62,577 bases of DNA from an uncultured Nitrosospira sp. (lineage in GTDB: Bacteria > Nitrospirota > Nitrospiria > Nitrospirales > Nitrospiraceae). Numbering within the stretch: position 1 is the first letter of the stretch; every line of letters begins with the position of its first letter. Location of the stretch: positions 1 to 62,577 of the forward strand of contig CAADGK010000077.1 in assembly GCA_900696515.1 (NCBI GenBank), in the 5' to 3' direction. Below, piece by piece: positions 1-7,628 of this stretch. The notes under the pieces are model-generated. The model saw only the letters and a program-made list of their open reading frames with translations. It had not been told where the DNA came from and made no database searches. Made by a program: the position numbers and the translations under genes.

Positions 1-498
1 ATGGTGATCCGTCACGATCACATCGATCCCCAGTTGACTCGCGAGGGCAATCTCACGATGTGACGTCGTCCCACAATCGGACGTCACCAATAACGTGATG
101 CCGTCCTGCGCCAGGGCTCGAATCGCAGGCTCATTGAGTCCATACCCTTCGCGCAGGCGATGCGGTACGTAGGCTCGGACGTACGCTCCGAGATCACGGA
201 AAAAGGACACGTACACACTGGTCGCCGACATACCGTCCACATCATAGTCGCCATAAAAACAGACGCGCTCCCGCCGTTGCATCGCCTGATGCAACCGGTC
301 AATGGCCCGCTCGATGTCGGGAATCAAGAAGGGATCATGTGCTTGGAGCGGAGACATCCAGGCCAAGGCCTGGTCCACATTCGTCACACCTCGGTTGAGC
401 AACAACGAGGCGGTTGCGGAAGAAATGGAGAGGGCCTGCGAGAGACGGCCGCGTTGGATCGGATCAACGTGCCGAAAGACCCAGAGCTTAGACTTCAC
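1..498 (-). CDS. recJ: Single-stranded-DNA-specific exonuclease RecJ (N-terminal part, cut by window edge)
   Basis: Only the first 166 codons are inside the window; the C-terminus lies beyond base 1. The visible part contains the DHH phosphoesterase signature of RecJ: DYDVDG (motif I), the HRLREGYGLN stretch, SDCGTT (motif II), and VTDHH as the last residues before the edge. RecJ is a 5'-3' ssDNA exonuclease used in recombination and repair. The start is taken as GTG at 498 because GGAGG lies 6-7 bases upstream; an ATG at 513 is in frame, but the Shine-Dalgarno would then be inside the gene. It follows UBact and the pyrophosphatase gene on the same strand, with a 168-base gap to UBact. Family assignment is secure. 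Confidence 0.93.
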   Translation of the reverse strand, partial: MKSKLWVFRHVDPIQRGRLSQALSISSATASLLLNRGVTNVDQALAWMSPLQAHDPFLIPDIERAIDRLHQAMQRRERVCFYGDYDVDGMSATSVYVSFFRDLGAYVRAYVPHRLREGYGLNEPAIRALAQDGITLLVTSDCGTTSHREIALASQLGIDVIVTDHH

Positions 499-666
499 CG
501 CTGCCTCCTTCATACACCTGGGCCATGAGACGATTCAGACTATGACACTCAGGGAAACGAGCCAGACTCTAATAAGTCGCTGCTTCTTTGTCAAACAACG
601 CAGAGCGGAGAACACCAACGGGGTACCGGCAGAGGGAATGAAAGAGATTCGAAGGGAATCACCAGA

Positions 667-864
667 CTATTCACCGCCTTTCTGCACGTAGTTCTTCACA
701 AATTCCTCCGCGTTCTTCTCGAGAACGTCGTCAATTTCATCAACCAGCTTATCGATATCTTCCTTCAGCTTCTTCCCGGTCTCCACGACTTTCGGGTTGG
801 CCTTGACCTCTTCCTTGCCTTGTGGTTCTCGTCGCGGCTCCTGCTTTCGTTCCTGCTTTTCCAT
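667..864 (-). CDS. ubact: UBact, prokaryotic ubiquitin-like protein (Pup-related modifier)
   Basis: A 65-residue, highly charged and probably disordered protein, very rich in Lys and Glu, with a helical stretch (KLKEDIDKLVDEIDDVLEKN) and the C-terminus VQKGGE. A Gly-Gly-Glu end is the mark of Pup/UBact modifiers, which a PafA-type ligase joins to lysines of proteins destined for the bacterial proteasome; UBact has been reported from Nitrospirae and other Gram-negative phyla. Because the last residue is already Glu, no deamidation by a Dop-type enzyme should be needed. The start is ATG at 864, with AGGAGGTG about 6 bases upstream; a GTG six codons earlier would place that Shine-Dalgarno inside the gene. 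No proteasome, ligase or ATPase gene lies next to it here. Confidence 0.85.
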   Translation of the reverse strand: MEKQERKQEPRREPQGKEEVKANPKVVETGKKLKEDIDKLVDEIDDVLEKNAEEFVKNYVQKGGE

Positions 865-972
865 TCGAGCACCTCCTGTCACCCAGGGAAATCCTCGCGG
901 TCAGCTCGCAACTATCGATTATACATGCACATTACTCTAGGGGACAGAAACCCGTCAAGGCAAGGGTGGAAA

Positions 973-1006
973 CAAAAAGCGCCGTGTCCTGGTCGGACAC
1001 GGCGCT
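973..1006 (-). terminator. Rho-independent terminator after hppA
   Basis: A perfect 12-bp stem (978-989 with 995-1006, AGCGCCGTGTCC and its complement) with a 5-base loop, followed on the minus strand by a short T run (978-974). It lies 37 bases after the hppA stop and before UBact, so UBact probably has its own promoter or is reached by read-through. Confidence 0.9.
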
Positions 1007-1042
1007 TCATCATCACAATCAGCCTATATGATCGTAACGAAC

Positions 1043-3100
1043 CTAGCCCGCAATCAACGACACGATGAGCAGGGCGACGATATTGATGACCTTGATCATC
1101 GGATTGACGGCCGGTCCTGCCGTATCCTTATACGGATCACCGACCGTATCACCGGTCACCGCCGCCTTATGGGTATCGGTGCCCTTCAGCCCTTGTTCTT
1201 CGATAAATTTCTTCGCGTTGTCCCAAGCACCGCCGCCGCTCGTCATCGAAATCGCGACAAAGAGTCCGGTGACGATACTGCCGACTAACACCCCGCCGAG
1301 CGCTTGCGGGCCGAGCACCAGACCGATCACCACCGGCGACACCACCGGGATCAACCCGGGGATCATCATCTTTTGGATCGCGGCCTGAGTCACGATGTCG
1401 ACACAGGTGCCGTACTCCGGCTTGCCCGTGCCTTCCATAATCCCCTTGATCGTCCGGAACTGACGGCGCACTTCTTCCACGATCAACCCTCCGGCCTCAC
1501 CGACGGCCCTCATACACATGGAGCCGAAGATAAACGGCAACATGCCGCCCAGAAAGAGACCGACCAAGACTTTCGGATTTGAAAGATCAAAGGCCGCCAG
1601 TGCCGGATTATGCGCCGCGACTTCCCGCGAGTATTCGGCAAAGAGCACCACGGCCGCCAACCCGGCAGACCCGATGGCATAGCCCTTGGTGACGGCCTTC
1701 GTCGTATTGCCCACGGCATCCAACGGATCAGTGATGTCCCGAACTTCTTTACCCAGATGGGACATTTCGGCAATACCGCCGGCATTGTCCGTAATCGGAC
1801 CAAACGCATCGATCGCGACTACGATCCCGGCCATCGAAAGCATGGCCACGGCCGCAACCGCCACACCATACAGCCCACCGGACTCAGCACCGCCACAGAC
1901 CCAGTAGCTGCCGAGGATCGCCATGGAAATCACCACGACAGGAGCCGCTGTCGACTGCATGCCCACCGCCAGACCGGCGATGATGTTGGTCGCATGACCG
2001 GTTTCACTGGCTTTTGAAATGTACTTCACCGGCTCATACTCCTTTGAGGTGTAGTAGTCGGTGATGAAGACAAGCGCCAAGGTGACCGCTAAGCCGAGCA
2101 ACGCGGCAATGTAGTAGCTGAATCCACCGACGCCACCCACTCCGCCCATGATCATAAAGGTCACGGGCAGGAAAGCCAGCGCGGCAATCCCCCCGGCCAC
2201 AAACAACCCCTTGTATAGGGCGGGCATGATGTCGCCACCAGGAGCGACCTTGACAAAGAGGATGCCGACGATCGTCGCAAAGATCGTGATACCACCCAAC
2301 ATAAGTGGATACAGAATCGGAGCCGTCGCTCCCTTGAACATGGTAAAGGCCAGCACCATGGCCGCGACCGTCGTGACGGCATAGGTTTCAAACAGGTCCG
2401 CCGCCATACCTGCGCAATCGCCGACGTTGTCACCCACGTTATCCGCGATAACCGCCGGGTTCCGTGGATCGTCTTCCGGAATCCCTGCCTCCACTTTGCC
2501 GACCAAATCCGCTCCGACGTCTGCAGCCTTGGTATAAATTCCGCCACCGACCCTCGCAAACACGGAGATCAAGCTGCCTCCGAATCCAAGACTCAGTAAC
2601 GCATGAATGGCCTTTTCCTGCCCGGCTATCGATTCGGCGATCGTGTAGAACCCTGTAATGGCCAACAACCCGAGGCCAATCAGCAGGAGGCCCGTCACCG
2701 CGCCACCACGAAACGCCACAACCAGGGCCGCATTCAGCCCGTTGTGCGCGGCCTGGGCTGTCCGCACATTGGCTCGAACGGCGATGATCATGCCCACATA
2801 GCCGGCGAGCGCCGACGCGCTCGCGCCGACCAAGAACCCAACCGCCGTGAGCAAACCAAACTTATCCGACACGGCTCCGGCAGCCGCAAGAATGACGAAC
2901 AGACCTGCGGCCACATAGCCGACGGTTTTGTATTGTCGATTCATGTAGGCGCCGGCGCCTTCCTGAATGGCCTTTGCAATTTCCTGCATCTTTGCATTAC
3001 CGGCATCAAGCTTGAACACCCACATCGCCAGGTACAACCCATAGCCAATGCCCGCCACGGCCGCGATGAGGGCAAATGTAATAATCGCTGAGTCACTCAC
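1043..3100 (-). CDS. hppA: Membrane-bound proton-translocating pyrophosphatase, K+-independent type
   Basis: A 685-aa polytopic protein of about 16 membrane helices that couples PPi hydrolysis to cation pumping. The family's catalytic loops are present: [20 protein letters not shown] and [13 protein letters not shown] near residues 190-230, and [10 protein letters not shown] and [15 protein letters not shown] in the second half. Around residue 460 the sequence reads [10 protein letters not shown]. Lys at the position that is Ala in K+-dependent enzymes, with Thr three residues on, marks the K+-independent class, which pumps protons. GTG start with AGGAGG 7-8 bases upstream. It ends at a strong terminator. 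In a nitrite oxidiser it could recover energy from the PPi released in biosynthesis; that role is inferred. Confidence 0.96.
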   Translation of the reverse strand: MSDSAIITFALIAAVAGIGYGLYLAMWVFKLDAGNAKMQEIAKAIQEGAGAYMNRQYKTVGYVAAGLFVILAAAGAVSDKFGLLTAVGFLVGASASALAGYVGMIIAVRANVRTAQAAHNGLNAALVVAFRGGAVTGLLLIGLGLLAITGFYTIAESIAGQEKAIHALLSLGFGGSLISVFARVGGGIYTKAADVGADLVGKVEAGIPEDDPRNPAVIADNVGDNVGDCAGMAADLFETYAVTTVAAMVLAFTMFKGATAPILYPLMLGGITIFATIVGILFVKVAPGGDIMPALYKGLFVAGGIAALAFLPVTFMIMGGVGGVGGFSYYIAALLGLAVTLALVFITDYYTSKEYEPVKYISKASETGHATNIIAGLAVGMQSTAAPVVVISMAILGSYWVCGGAESGGLYGVAVAAVAMLSMAGIVVAIDAFGPITDNAGGIAEMSHLGKEVRDITDPLDAVGNTTKAVTKGYAIGSAGLAAVVLFAEYSREVAAHNPALAAFDLSNPKVLVGLFLGGMLPFIFGSMCMRAVGEAGGLIVEEVRRQFRTIKGIMEGTGKPEYGTCVDIVTQAAIQKMMIPGLIPVVSPVVIGLVLGPQALGGVLVGSIVTGLFVAISMTSGGGAWDNAKKFIEEQGLKGTDTHKAAVTGDTVGDPYKDTAGPAVNPMIKVINIVALLIVSLIAG

Positions 3101-3452
3101 GGGAGATCCTCCTACTGGTTAAACGGATTCCTGATGTCGCACGGCTCTCCGTGGCTTCAACCCAACCAAAGTACATGCGCGAGTGGGTAAATCCTAAGGT
3201 GGGCAGAGTCGATTTCGAAGCGAGCCACCCGAAAAGCTTGGCTATTCTAATGGAGTCCCACGGGAGGGATCAAGACCAAATACGGTCACCTTGCAAACAC
3301 CTCCCCAGTCTGATTCATACTGGCAGACGCTGCTCGGATATGCCCTGGGGGGCTGATACATGAGATCTCTCGCATCTTATGGGGCGAAAGAGGTGCTGCC
3401 GGATCGAGAGGGAGAGAGACCCTTCATCTCCATATAGAACAAGAGGTTACGC
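3101..3452. other. Divergent intergenic region, no gene seen
   Basis: 352 bases between the divergently transcribed hppA (minus) and sugar dehydrogenase-like gene (plus). It must hold both promoters. I find the two Shine-Dalgarno sequences (AGGAGG for hppA, AAGAGG at 3440 for the plus gene) but no convincing -35/-10 pair, operator or conserved RNA. Confidence 0.5.
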
Positions 3453-4616
3453 ATGAGACTGTCCATCGTGATGATCCAGAGCCTCTACCTGGTCAGCTTA
3501 CTCACTGCCTGCGGCAGCGAAAACCCGACAAGGAACTCGGCCTCAGCTCTGACTAGCCTCAAACTCCAAACGGTTACGAAGCATCTGAGCGCCCCGATAC
3601 TCTTGACTGCGCCTCCCGGGGATGCCGATCGCCTGTTTGTTGTGGAACAAGGAGGAACAATCAAGATTCTCGAGAGGACGAGTGGAACCGAGCTGGGAAC
3701 GTTTCTGACCATAACCGGCATCACCAGCGGAGGGGAGCGTGGACTCTTGGGGCTGGCCTTTGACCCACAGTATGACTCCAACGGCCGGTTCTACGTCCAC
3801 TATACAGATACCACCGGCACGATCATTATTGCCCGCTTTCTAGCCTCGGCAACGAATCCGAACGTCGCTGATCCGGCTTCACAGGCTATCCTGGTCTCCA
3901 TTCCCCATCCGACCTTCGCCAACCACAACGGGGGCATGGTGGCATTCGGACCGGATGGGTGTCTGTATGCAGGAATCGGCGATGGGGGTAGTGTAGGGGA
4001 TCCGAGCAACAATGCGCAGCACCTCACAAACCGGTTAGGGAAACTCCTCCGGATCGATCCCACGACCGGAACAGCCTGCACCAATGGAACGCTCAACCCG
4101 TTCGTCTTGGGCAGCGGCCATCCGCTCGTCTGGAGCTATGGACTGCGCAATCCCTGGCGATTTTCGTTTGATGGTGATGATCTCTACGTCGGCGATGTCG
4201 GCCAAGGTGCGCGAGAAGAGATCAATGTATCGACGGGTCCTCATGCGGGACGCGGGCTGAACTACGGCTGGCGACTCATGGAAGGATCAGCCTGTTTCAA
4301 TCTGACGTCGAACTGTGACCCTGGCACCCTCACCCTCCCGATCGTAGAATACACACACGACAAGGGAGCCTGCTCCGTCATCGGCGGCTATGTCTACCGA
4401 GGGCAAGTCGTGCCCGCCATCCAAGGGACCTACTTCTACGCTGATTTCTGTGCCGGGTTCGTCCGCAGTTTCCGCTTGAACAATGGATCGGTCATTGAGA
4501 AAGCCGAATGGCCGCTGCTGGCGGCTCCCTCCATCTCAAGTTTCGGCCAAGATGGCCTGGGAGAGCTCTATCTGACCACGCTGAGCGGCACGGTGTTTAG
4601 GATGGTCCCGAATTAG
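3453..4616 (+). CDS. PQQ-dependent aldose/glucose-sorbosone dehydrogenase-like lipoprotein
   Basis: 387 aa. The N-terminus is a lipoprotein signal (hydrophobic stretch ending LLTAC, lipidation Cys near residue 20), so the protein should be anchored facing the periplasm. The rest is a six-bladed GSDH-type propeller: GGERGLLGLAFDP, HNGGMVAFGPDG, GIGDGG, SYGLRNPWRFSFD, YVGDVGQ and INYGWR-like LNYGWRLMEG motifs occur in family order. The HNGG motif includes the His that acts as base in soluble glucose dehydrogenases. Members oxidise aldoses using PQQ, but substrate and cofactor cannot be read from sequence, and no pqq genes are in the window. Single-gene unit with AAGAGG before the ATG. Confidence 0.85.
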   Translation: MRLSIVMIQSLYLVSLLTACGSENPTRNSASALTSLKLQTVTKHLSAPILLTAPPGDADRLFVVEQGGTIKILERTSGTELGTFLTITGITSGGERGLLGLAFDPQYDSNGRFYVHYTDTTGTIIIARFLASATNPNVADPASQAILVSIPHPTFANHNGGMVAFGPDGCLYAGIGDGGSVGDPSNNAQHLTNRLGKLLRIDPTTGTACTNGTLNPFVLGSGHPLVWSYGLRNPWRFSFDGDDLYVGDVGQGAREEINVSTGPHAGRGLNYGWRLMEGSACFNLTSNCDPGTLTLPIVEYTHDKGACSVIGGYVYRGQVVPAIQGTYFYADFCAGFVRSFRLNNGSVIEKAEWPLLAAPSISSFGQDGLGELYLTTLSGTVFRMVPN

Positions 4617-4658
4617 AAATCTTTCGAGCAGCACATGCCGATGCCACGGCCCGACTGG

Positions 4659-4687
4659 TTTACGACTCGCGCTGACTTTGCTATAGT
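4659..4687 (+). promoter_or_regulatory. Sigma-70-type promoter for the 4705 gene
   Basis: -35 TTTACG (4659-4664), 17-base spacer, -10 TATAGT (4682-4687). The predicted start of transcription is about 10 bases before the ATG at 4705, and no Shine-Dalgarno is visible, so the mRNA would have almost no leader. Confidence 0.55.
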
Positions 4688-4704
4688 TCGCCAACCTGAC
4701 CTCT

Positions 4705-4959
4705 ATGGGACTTGAGCCGAACTACATTGTTGTCGACGGGCAGACGTTCAGCAAGGCCAAGTTGGCATTGGATAACCATGTCTATAAGAACTGCCAGATC
4801 GACGACTGCGATCTGTACTACAGCGGCGGACAGTATGAACTGCTCGATACCCACATCACCAACTCACGCCTGATTCTGAACCACCCGGCAAAAGGCATCT
4901 ACAATGCTCTGCAGATCTTCAAGATGAAATCCCCCGGGTCCCGCATCGTCTTCGAGTAA
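4705..4959 (+). CDS. Conserved-looking small hypothetical protein
   Basis: 84 aa, function not recognised. The sequence has short hydrophobic/polar alternation (VYKNCQIDDCDLYYSGG, then THITNSRLILN) that resembles one or two turns of a right-handed beta-helix or pentapeptide-like fold. No signal peptide or membrane helix. It is preceded by a good -10 element but no Shine-Dalgarno. It stands alone between the sugar dehydrogenase gene and the HDOD trio. Its composition matches the neighbours, so I judge it a real gene of unknown role. Confidence 0.6.
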   Translation: MGLEPNYIVVDGQTFSKAKLALDNHVYKNCQIDDCDLYYSGGQYELLDTHITNSRLILNHPAKGIYNALQIFKMKSPGSRIVFE

Positions 4960-5390
4960 TCTCACGGAATGTTGAGAAGGCTTGATACCTTCGTTCTCGC
5001 TGCGCATCCGAGCGAGTGAAGTGTTTCCCTCCCTTCGACAACACTCAGAGCCGTGCACATGTCGAACGGCGAAGCGTCGTTCGCTCAGGAGAGACGTGAT
5101 GCGAACAATAGGCCCCGAGCGCGCGGCCTCGCCGAACGAACGGGTCGAACATCCTGCGTGGCTTTCCTGCGATATCCAACAGCATGTAGTGTGTCGTCAG
5201 ACCCTGATGCCAGCATAGGCATTCAACAACCTGCTGATCTATTCCTCCCATCGCTTCAAGATAGTCTTTAGAACAGGTACGAAGATTCCGATAAGGAGAT
5301 GACAGCCTGTGGCCGCTCCTGCGCTGGACCTGCTGCCGAGTCACCTGACGCTCAATGAAATGTGACCGAAATATGAGGAGCTTCAAATAG
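4960..5390. other. Gene-free spacer with a short dispersed repeat
   Basis: About 430 bases without a credible gene. Bases 5063-5085 carry a small palindromic motif containing GCGAAGCGTCGTTCG. Its complement recurs at 40754-40770 and a variant at 15545-15560, so it belongs to a short dispersed repeat family. The last 25 bases contain GAGGAG, the ribosome binding site for the 5391 gene. Nothing else is recognisable. Confidence 0.45.
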
Positions 5391-5726
5391 ATGAAACGCG
5401 TGGTCGTGTATGAGCTCCTGCCCGATATGGTGCTGGCGAGACCGGTCACCAATGCCAACGGACTCCCCATTGTCGCAGCCGGAACCGTCTTGAACGCCGC
5501 GCTGATCCAACGGCTCCAAGAGCTGGGATTGCCCTCAGTCTATATTGAGGGCGATGCGCTGGACGCCGGTGGGAAAACGCTGGAAGAGCTGGAAGCCGAA
5601 CTCGATCATCGATTCCGGCATGTCGCACATGATCCTGTTCAGCAACTGATTCTCCGAACGCTCCGTACACACTTGCGCGCCACTCATGGTATGGCACCGG
5701 ACATCGAGAAGCCGGAGGCGGCATGA
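5391..5726 (+). CDS. Small unknown protein, first gene of an HDOD/GGDEF unit
   Basis: 111 aa, cytoplasmic. The first 50 residues (ELLPDMVLARPVTNANGLPIVAAGTVL, then LIQRLQELGLPSVYIEG) resemble the short beta-rich segment often found at the front of HD-GYP and related c-di-GMP signalling proteins. The tail is helical. Its stop codon overlaps the next gene's start (ATGA), so translation is coupled to the HDOD protein, which suggests a shared signalling job. GAGGAG lies about 10 bases before the ATG. Function is inferred from context only. Confidence 0.75.
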   Translation: MKRVVVYELLPDMVLARPVTNANGLPIVAAGTVLNAALIQRLQELGLPSVYIEGDALDAGGKTLEELEAELDHRFRHVAHDPVQQLILRTLRTHLRATHGMAPDIEKPEAA

Positions 5727-6562
5727 CCCTCTTCAATCCGATAGACCTGCGCAACCGGATCGAGCAAGTGGGAGAACTTCCCACGCTGCCCCATGTCGTG
5801 CAACGGCTGGCTACGATGATTGGTTCTCCCACCGTGTCAGCCGAGGAAATCGGCACCATTATCGAGAAGGATCAGGTGCTGGCCGCCAAAGTACTTCGAC
5901 TGGCGAACTCTCCCTTTTACGGGTTCCCCTCACGAATCGGTTCCGTCTCCCACGCCGTGATCGTGCTGGGCTTTAACGTCGTGAAAGGGTTGACGCTCTG
6001 CGCCTCGGCGCTGACCATCATGAAAGACGCGGGCATGGACCAGTTGTGGCGCCATTCCCTCGGCGTCGCCATCACCGCCAAGCTTCTCGCGACCAGACTG
6101 GAGATCAAGAACCCTGAAGAACTGTTCGTCTCCGGCCTGCTCCATGACATTGGGAAGGTCGTGCTTTACGTGAAATGGCCCGACGTGGGCAACAGCATCA
6201 AAGACGCTCTGAAGACTCGCACCGATCACTCACTCTTCGACGTAGAGCTGGAATTGACGGGCCTCTCGCATGCCGAGATCGGCGGCCACCTGGCAGGCGC
6301 ATGGCATTTGCCGGTCACACTTCGCGAACCGATCCTCTACCACCACAACCCAACCCAGTCCAAAGAGGCCACGCTGCAAACGGCCATCGTCCATGTGGCC
6401 GATATCCTGGTCAAGGGGCTGGCCTGTGGCAACCCCGGCGACGATCTCATTCCACCGCTGTCCAAGCCGGCCTGGAACCAAGTCGGGCTGGATGAACAGA
6501 GTCTGGCCGAATATATCGACAAGGCCTCACAAGAGTTTCTGACCATCGACGACTACCTATGA
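5723..6562 (+). CDS. HDOD domain signalling protein
   Basis: 279 aa. It begins with the HDOD hallmark (LPTLPHVVQRLATMIGSP, then EIGTIIEKDQVLAAKVLRLANS) and continues with the helical core (VSHAVIVLGFNVVKGLTLCAS). Unlike many HDOD proteins it keeps an LLHDIGKV motif near residue 140, so metal binding of HD-domain type is possible. HDOD proteins act as signalling or regulatory modules in motility, stress and c-di-GMP pathways. It overlaps by four bases both the upstream small gene and the downstream GGDEF gene, giving a three-gene translationally coupled operon. Confidence 0.9.
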   Translation: MTLFNPIDLRNRIEQVGELPTLPHVVQRLATMIGSPTVSAEEIGTIIEKDQVLAAKVLRLANSPFYGFPSRIGSVSHAVIVLGFNVVKGLTLCASALTIMKDAGMDQLWRHSLGVAITAKLLATRLEIKNPEELFVSGLLHDIGKVVLYVKWPDVGNSIKDALKTRTDHSLFDVELELTGLSHAEIGGHLAGAWHLPVTLREPILYHHNPTQSKEATLQTAIVHVADILVKGLACGNPGDDLIPPLSKPAWNQVGLDEQSLAEYIDKASQEFLTIDDYL

Positions 6563-7560
6563 ACCACTCCAGTGCCGGCCGGAGAATTCTGCTGCTCCCC
6601 AATGAGCTGACCTCAACCCCGGCACTCTCCTCAGCCCTGGAGAAAGCCGGTTATCAAGTGGTGGAAGGCCATCTGTCGCAGCTGGCACTGCATGAACTCG
6701 TCCATGATCCTCCCTGCCTCGTCCTCGCTGCAGAAGGGTCCGGGGGCCATTCCGTGGAAACACTCACTCGCACCCTCAAGCTCGATGCCTTTCTCGGGCG
6801 CTTGCCCCTCATCGTCTTCGTCCGCGATAGTCGGCTCAATGACGTTGACTGGGGTTCGTTGGGCGTGGACGACTTCATCACCGTTCCCTATCGCACCGAA
6901 GATGTTGTACATCGTGTCCGCCTCTGCCTCAGCCGACTGACTCGGTCACTCGATGCGAATCCCCTCACTCGGCTGCCGGGTAACACCACCATCCTCTGTG
7001 AAACCACTGCTCGCATTCAGAGCCAGCAACCCTTCGCGCTCGCCTACCTCGATATCGACAATTTCAAGTCGTTCAACGACCGCTACGGCTATGGACGCGG
7101 GGACGAAGTCCTGATCGTCGCCTGTCGCATCCTCACGACAGTCGTCGGTGAGTTAGCTGGTTCGGAAGGATTTGTGGGTCATGTCGGAGGCGACGACTTT
7201 GTCTTCATGAGCCGGCCTGATACCATCGACGCAATCTGCGAGACCATCATCAAGCGATTTGATCTGGTGATCCCAGACTTCTACGACCGTGAAGATCGCC
7301 TGAAAGGCTACATCGACTCCGTGGACCGTCGAGGGAATAAAGAACAATTTCCGATCATGAGCCTGTCGATTGCCGTCGTCACCAATGAACGAAGTCCCAT
7401 TGCCCATCCCGGTGATGTCAGCAAGATTGCTTCAGAGCTCAAGAAGCGAGCGAAGGCCATGAAAGGCAGCGTCTACGTCAAAGACCAACGCGGCCAGGCC
7501 GTTGGTGAAACACATTCTCTGAAGACCGATTCCATCACGCAACTTCCCACCACCAGCTGA
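6559..7560 (+). CDS. Receiver-like plus GGDEF domain protein (GGDDF variant)
   Basis: 333 aa. Residues 8-125 look like a receiver-type domain (RILLLPNE, VLAAEG, LPLIVFVRD, DDFITVPY). The phosphoacceptor region is poorly conserved, so it may be a pseudo-receiver. Residues 130-320 form a GGDEF domain: NPLTRLPGN, AYLDIDNFKSFNDRYGYGRGDEVL, and the signature loop as VGGDDFVF. The family core is GG[D/E]EF, so Asp at the fourth position makes cyclase activity uncertain; it could bind c-di-GMP or GTP instead. It is the last gene of the coupled trio. Confidence 0.85.
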   Translation: MNHSSAGRRILLLPNELTSTPALSSALEKAGYQVVEGHLSQLALHELVHDPPCLVLAAEGSGGHSVETLTRTLKLDAFLGRLPLIVFVRDSRLNDVDWGSLGVDDFITVPYRTEDVVHRVRLCLSRLTRSLDANPLTRLPGNTTILCETTARIQSQQPFALAYLDIDNFKSFNDRYGYGRGDEVLIVACRILTTVVGELAGSEGFVGHVGGDDFVFMSRPDTIDAICETIIKRFDLVIPDFYDREDRLKGYIDSVDRRGNKEQFPIMSLSIAVVTNERSPIAHPGDVSKIASELKKRAKAMKGSVYVKDQRGQAVGETHSLKTDSITQLPTTS

Positions 7561-7628
7561 ATCAAAGATCGCACGATTTCTTGTTTCGAGTATCTTTCGT
7601 CATCATAACCATTCAACTTGCTGTGCAC

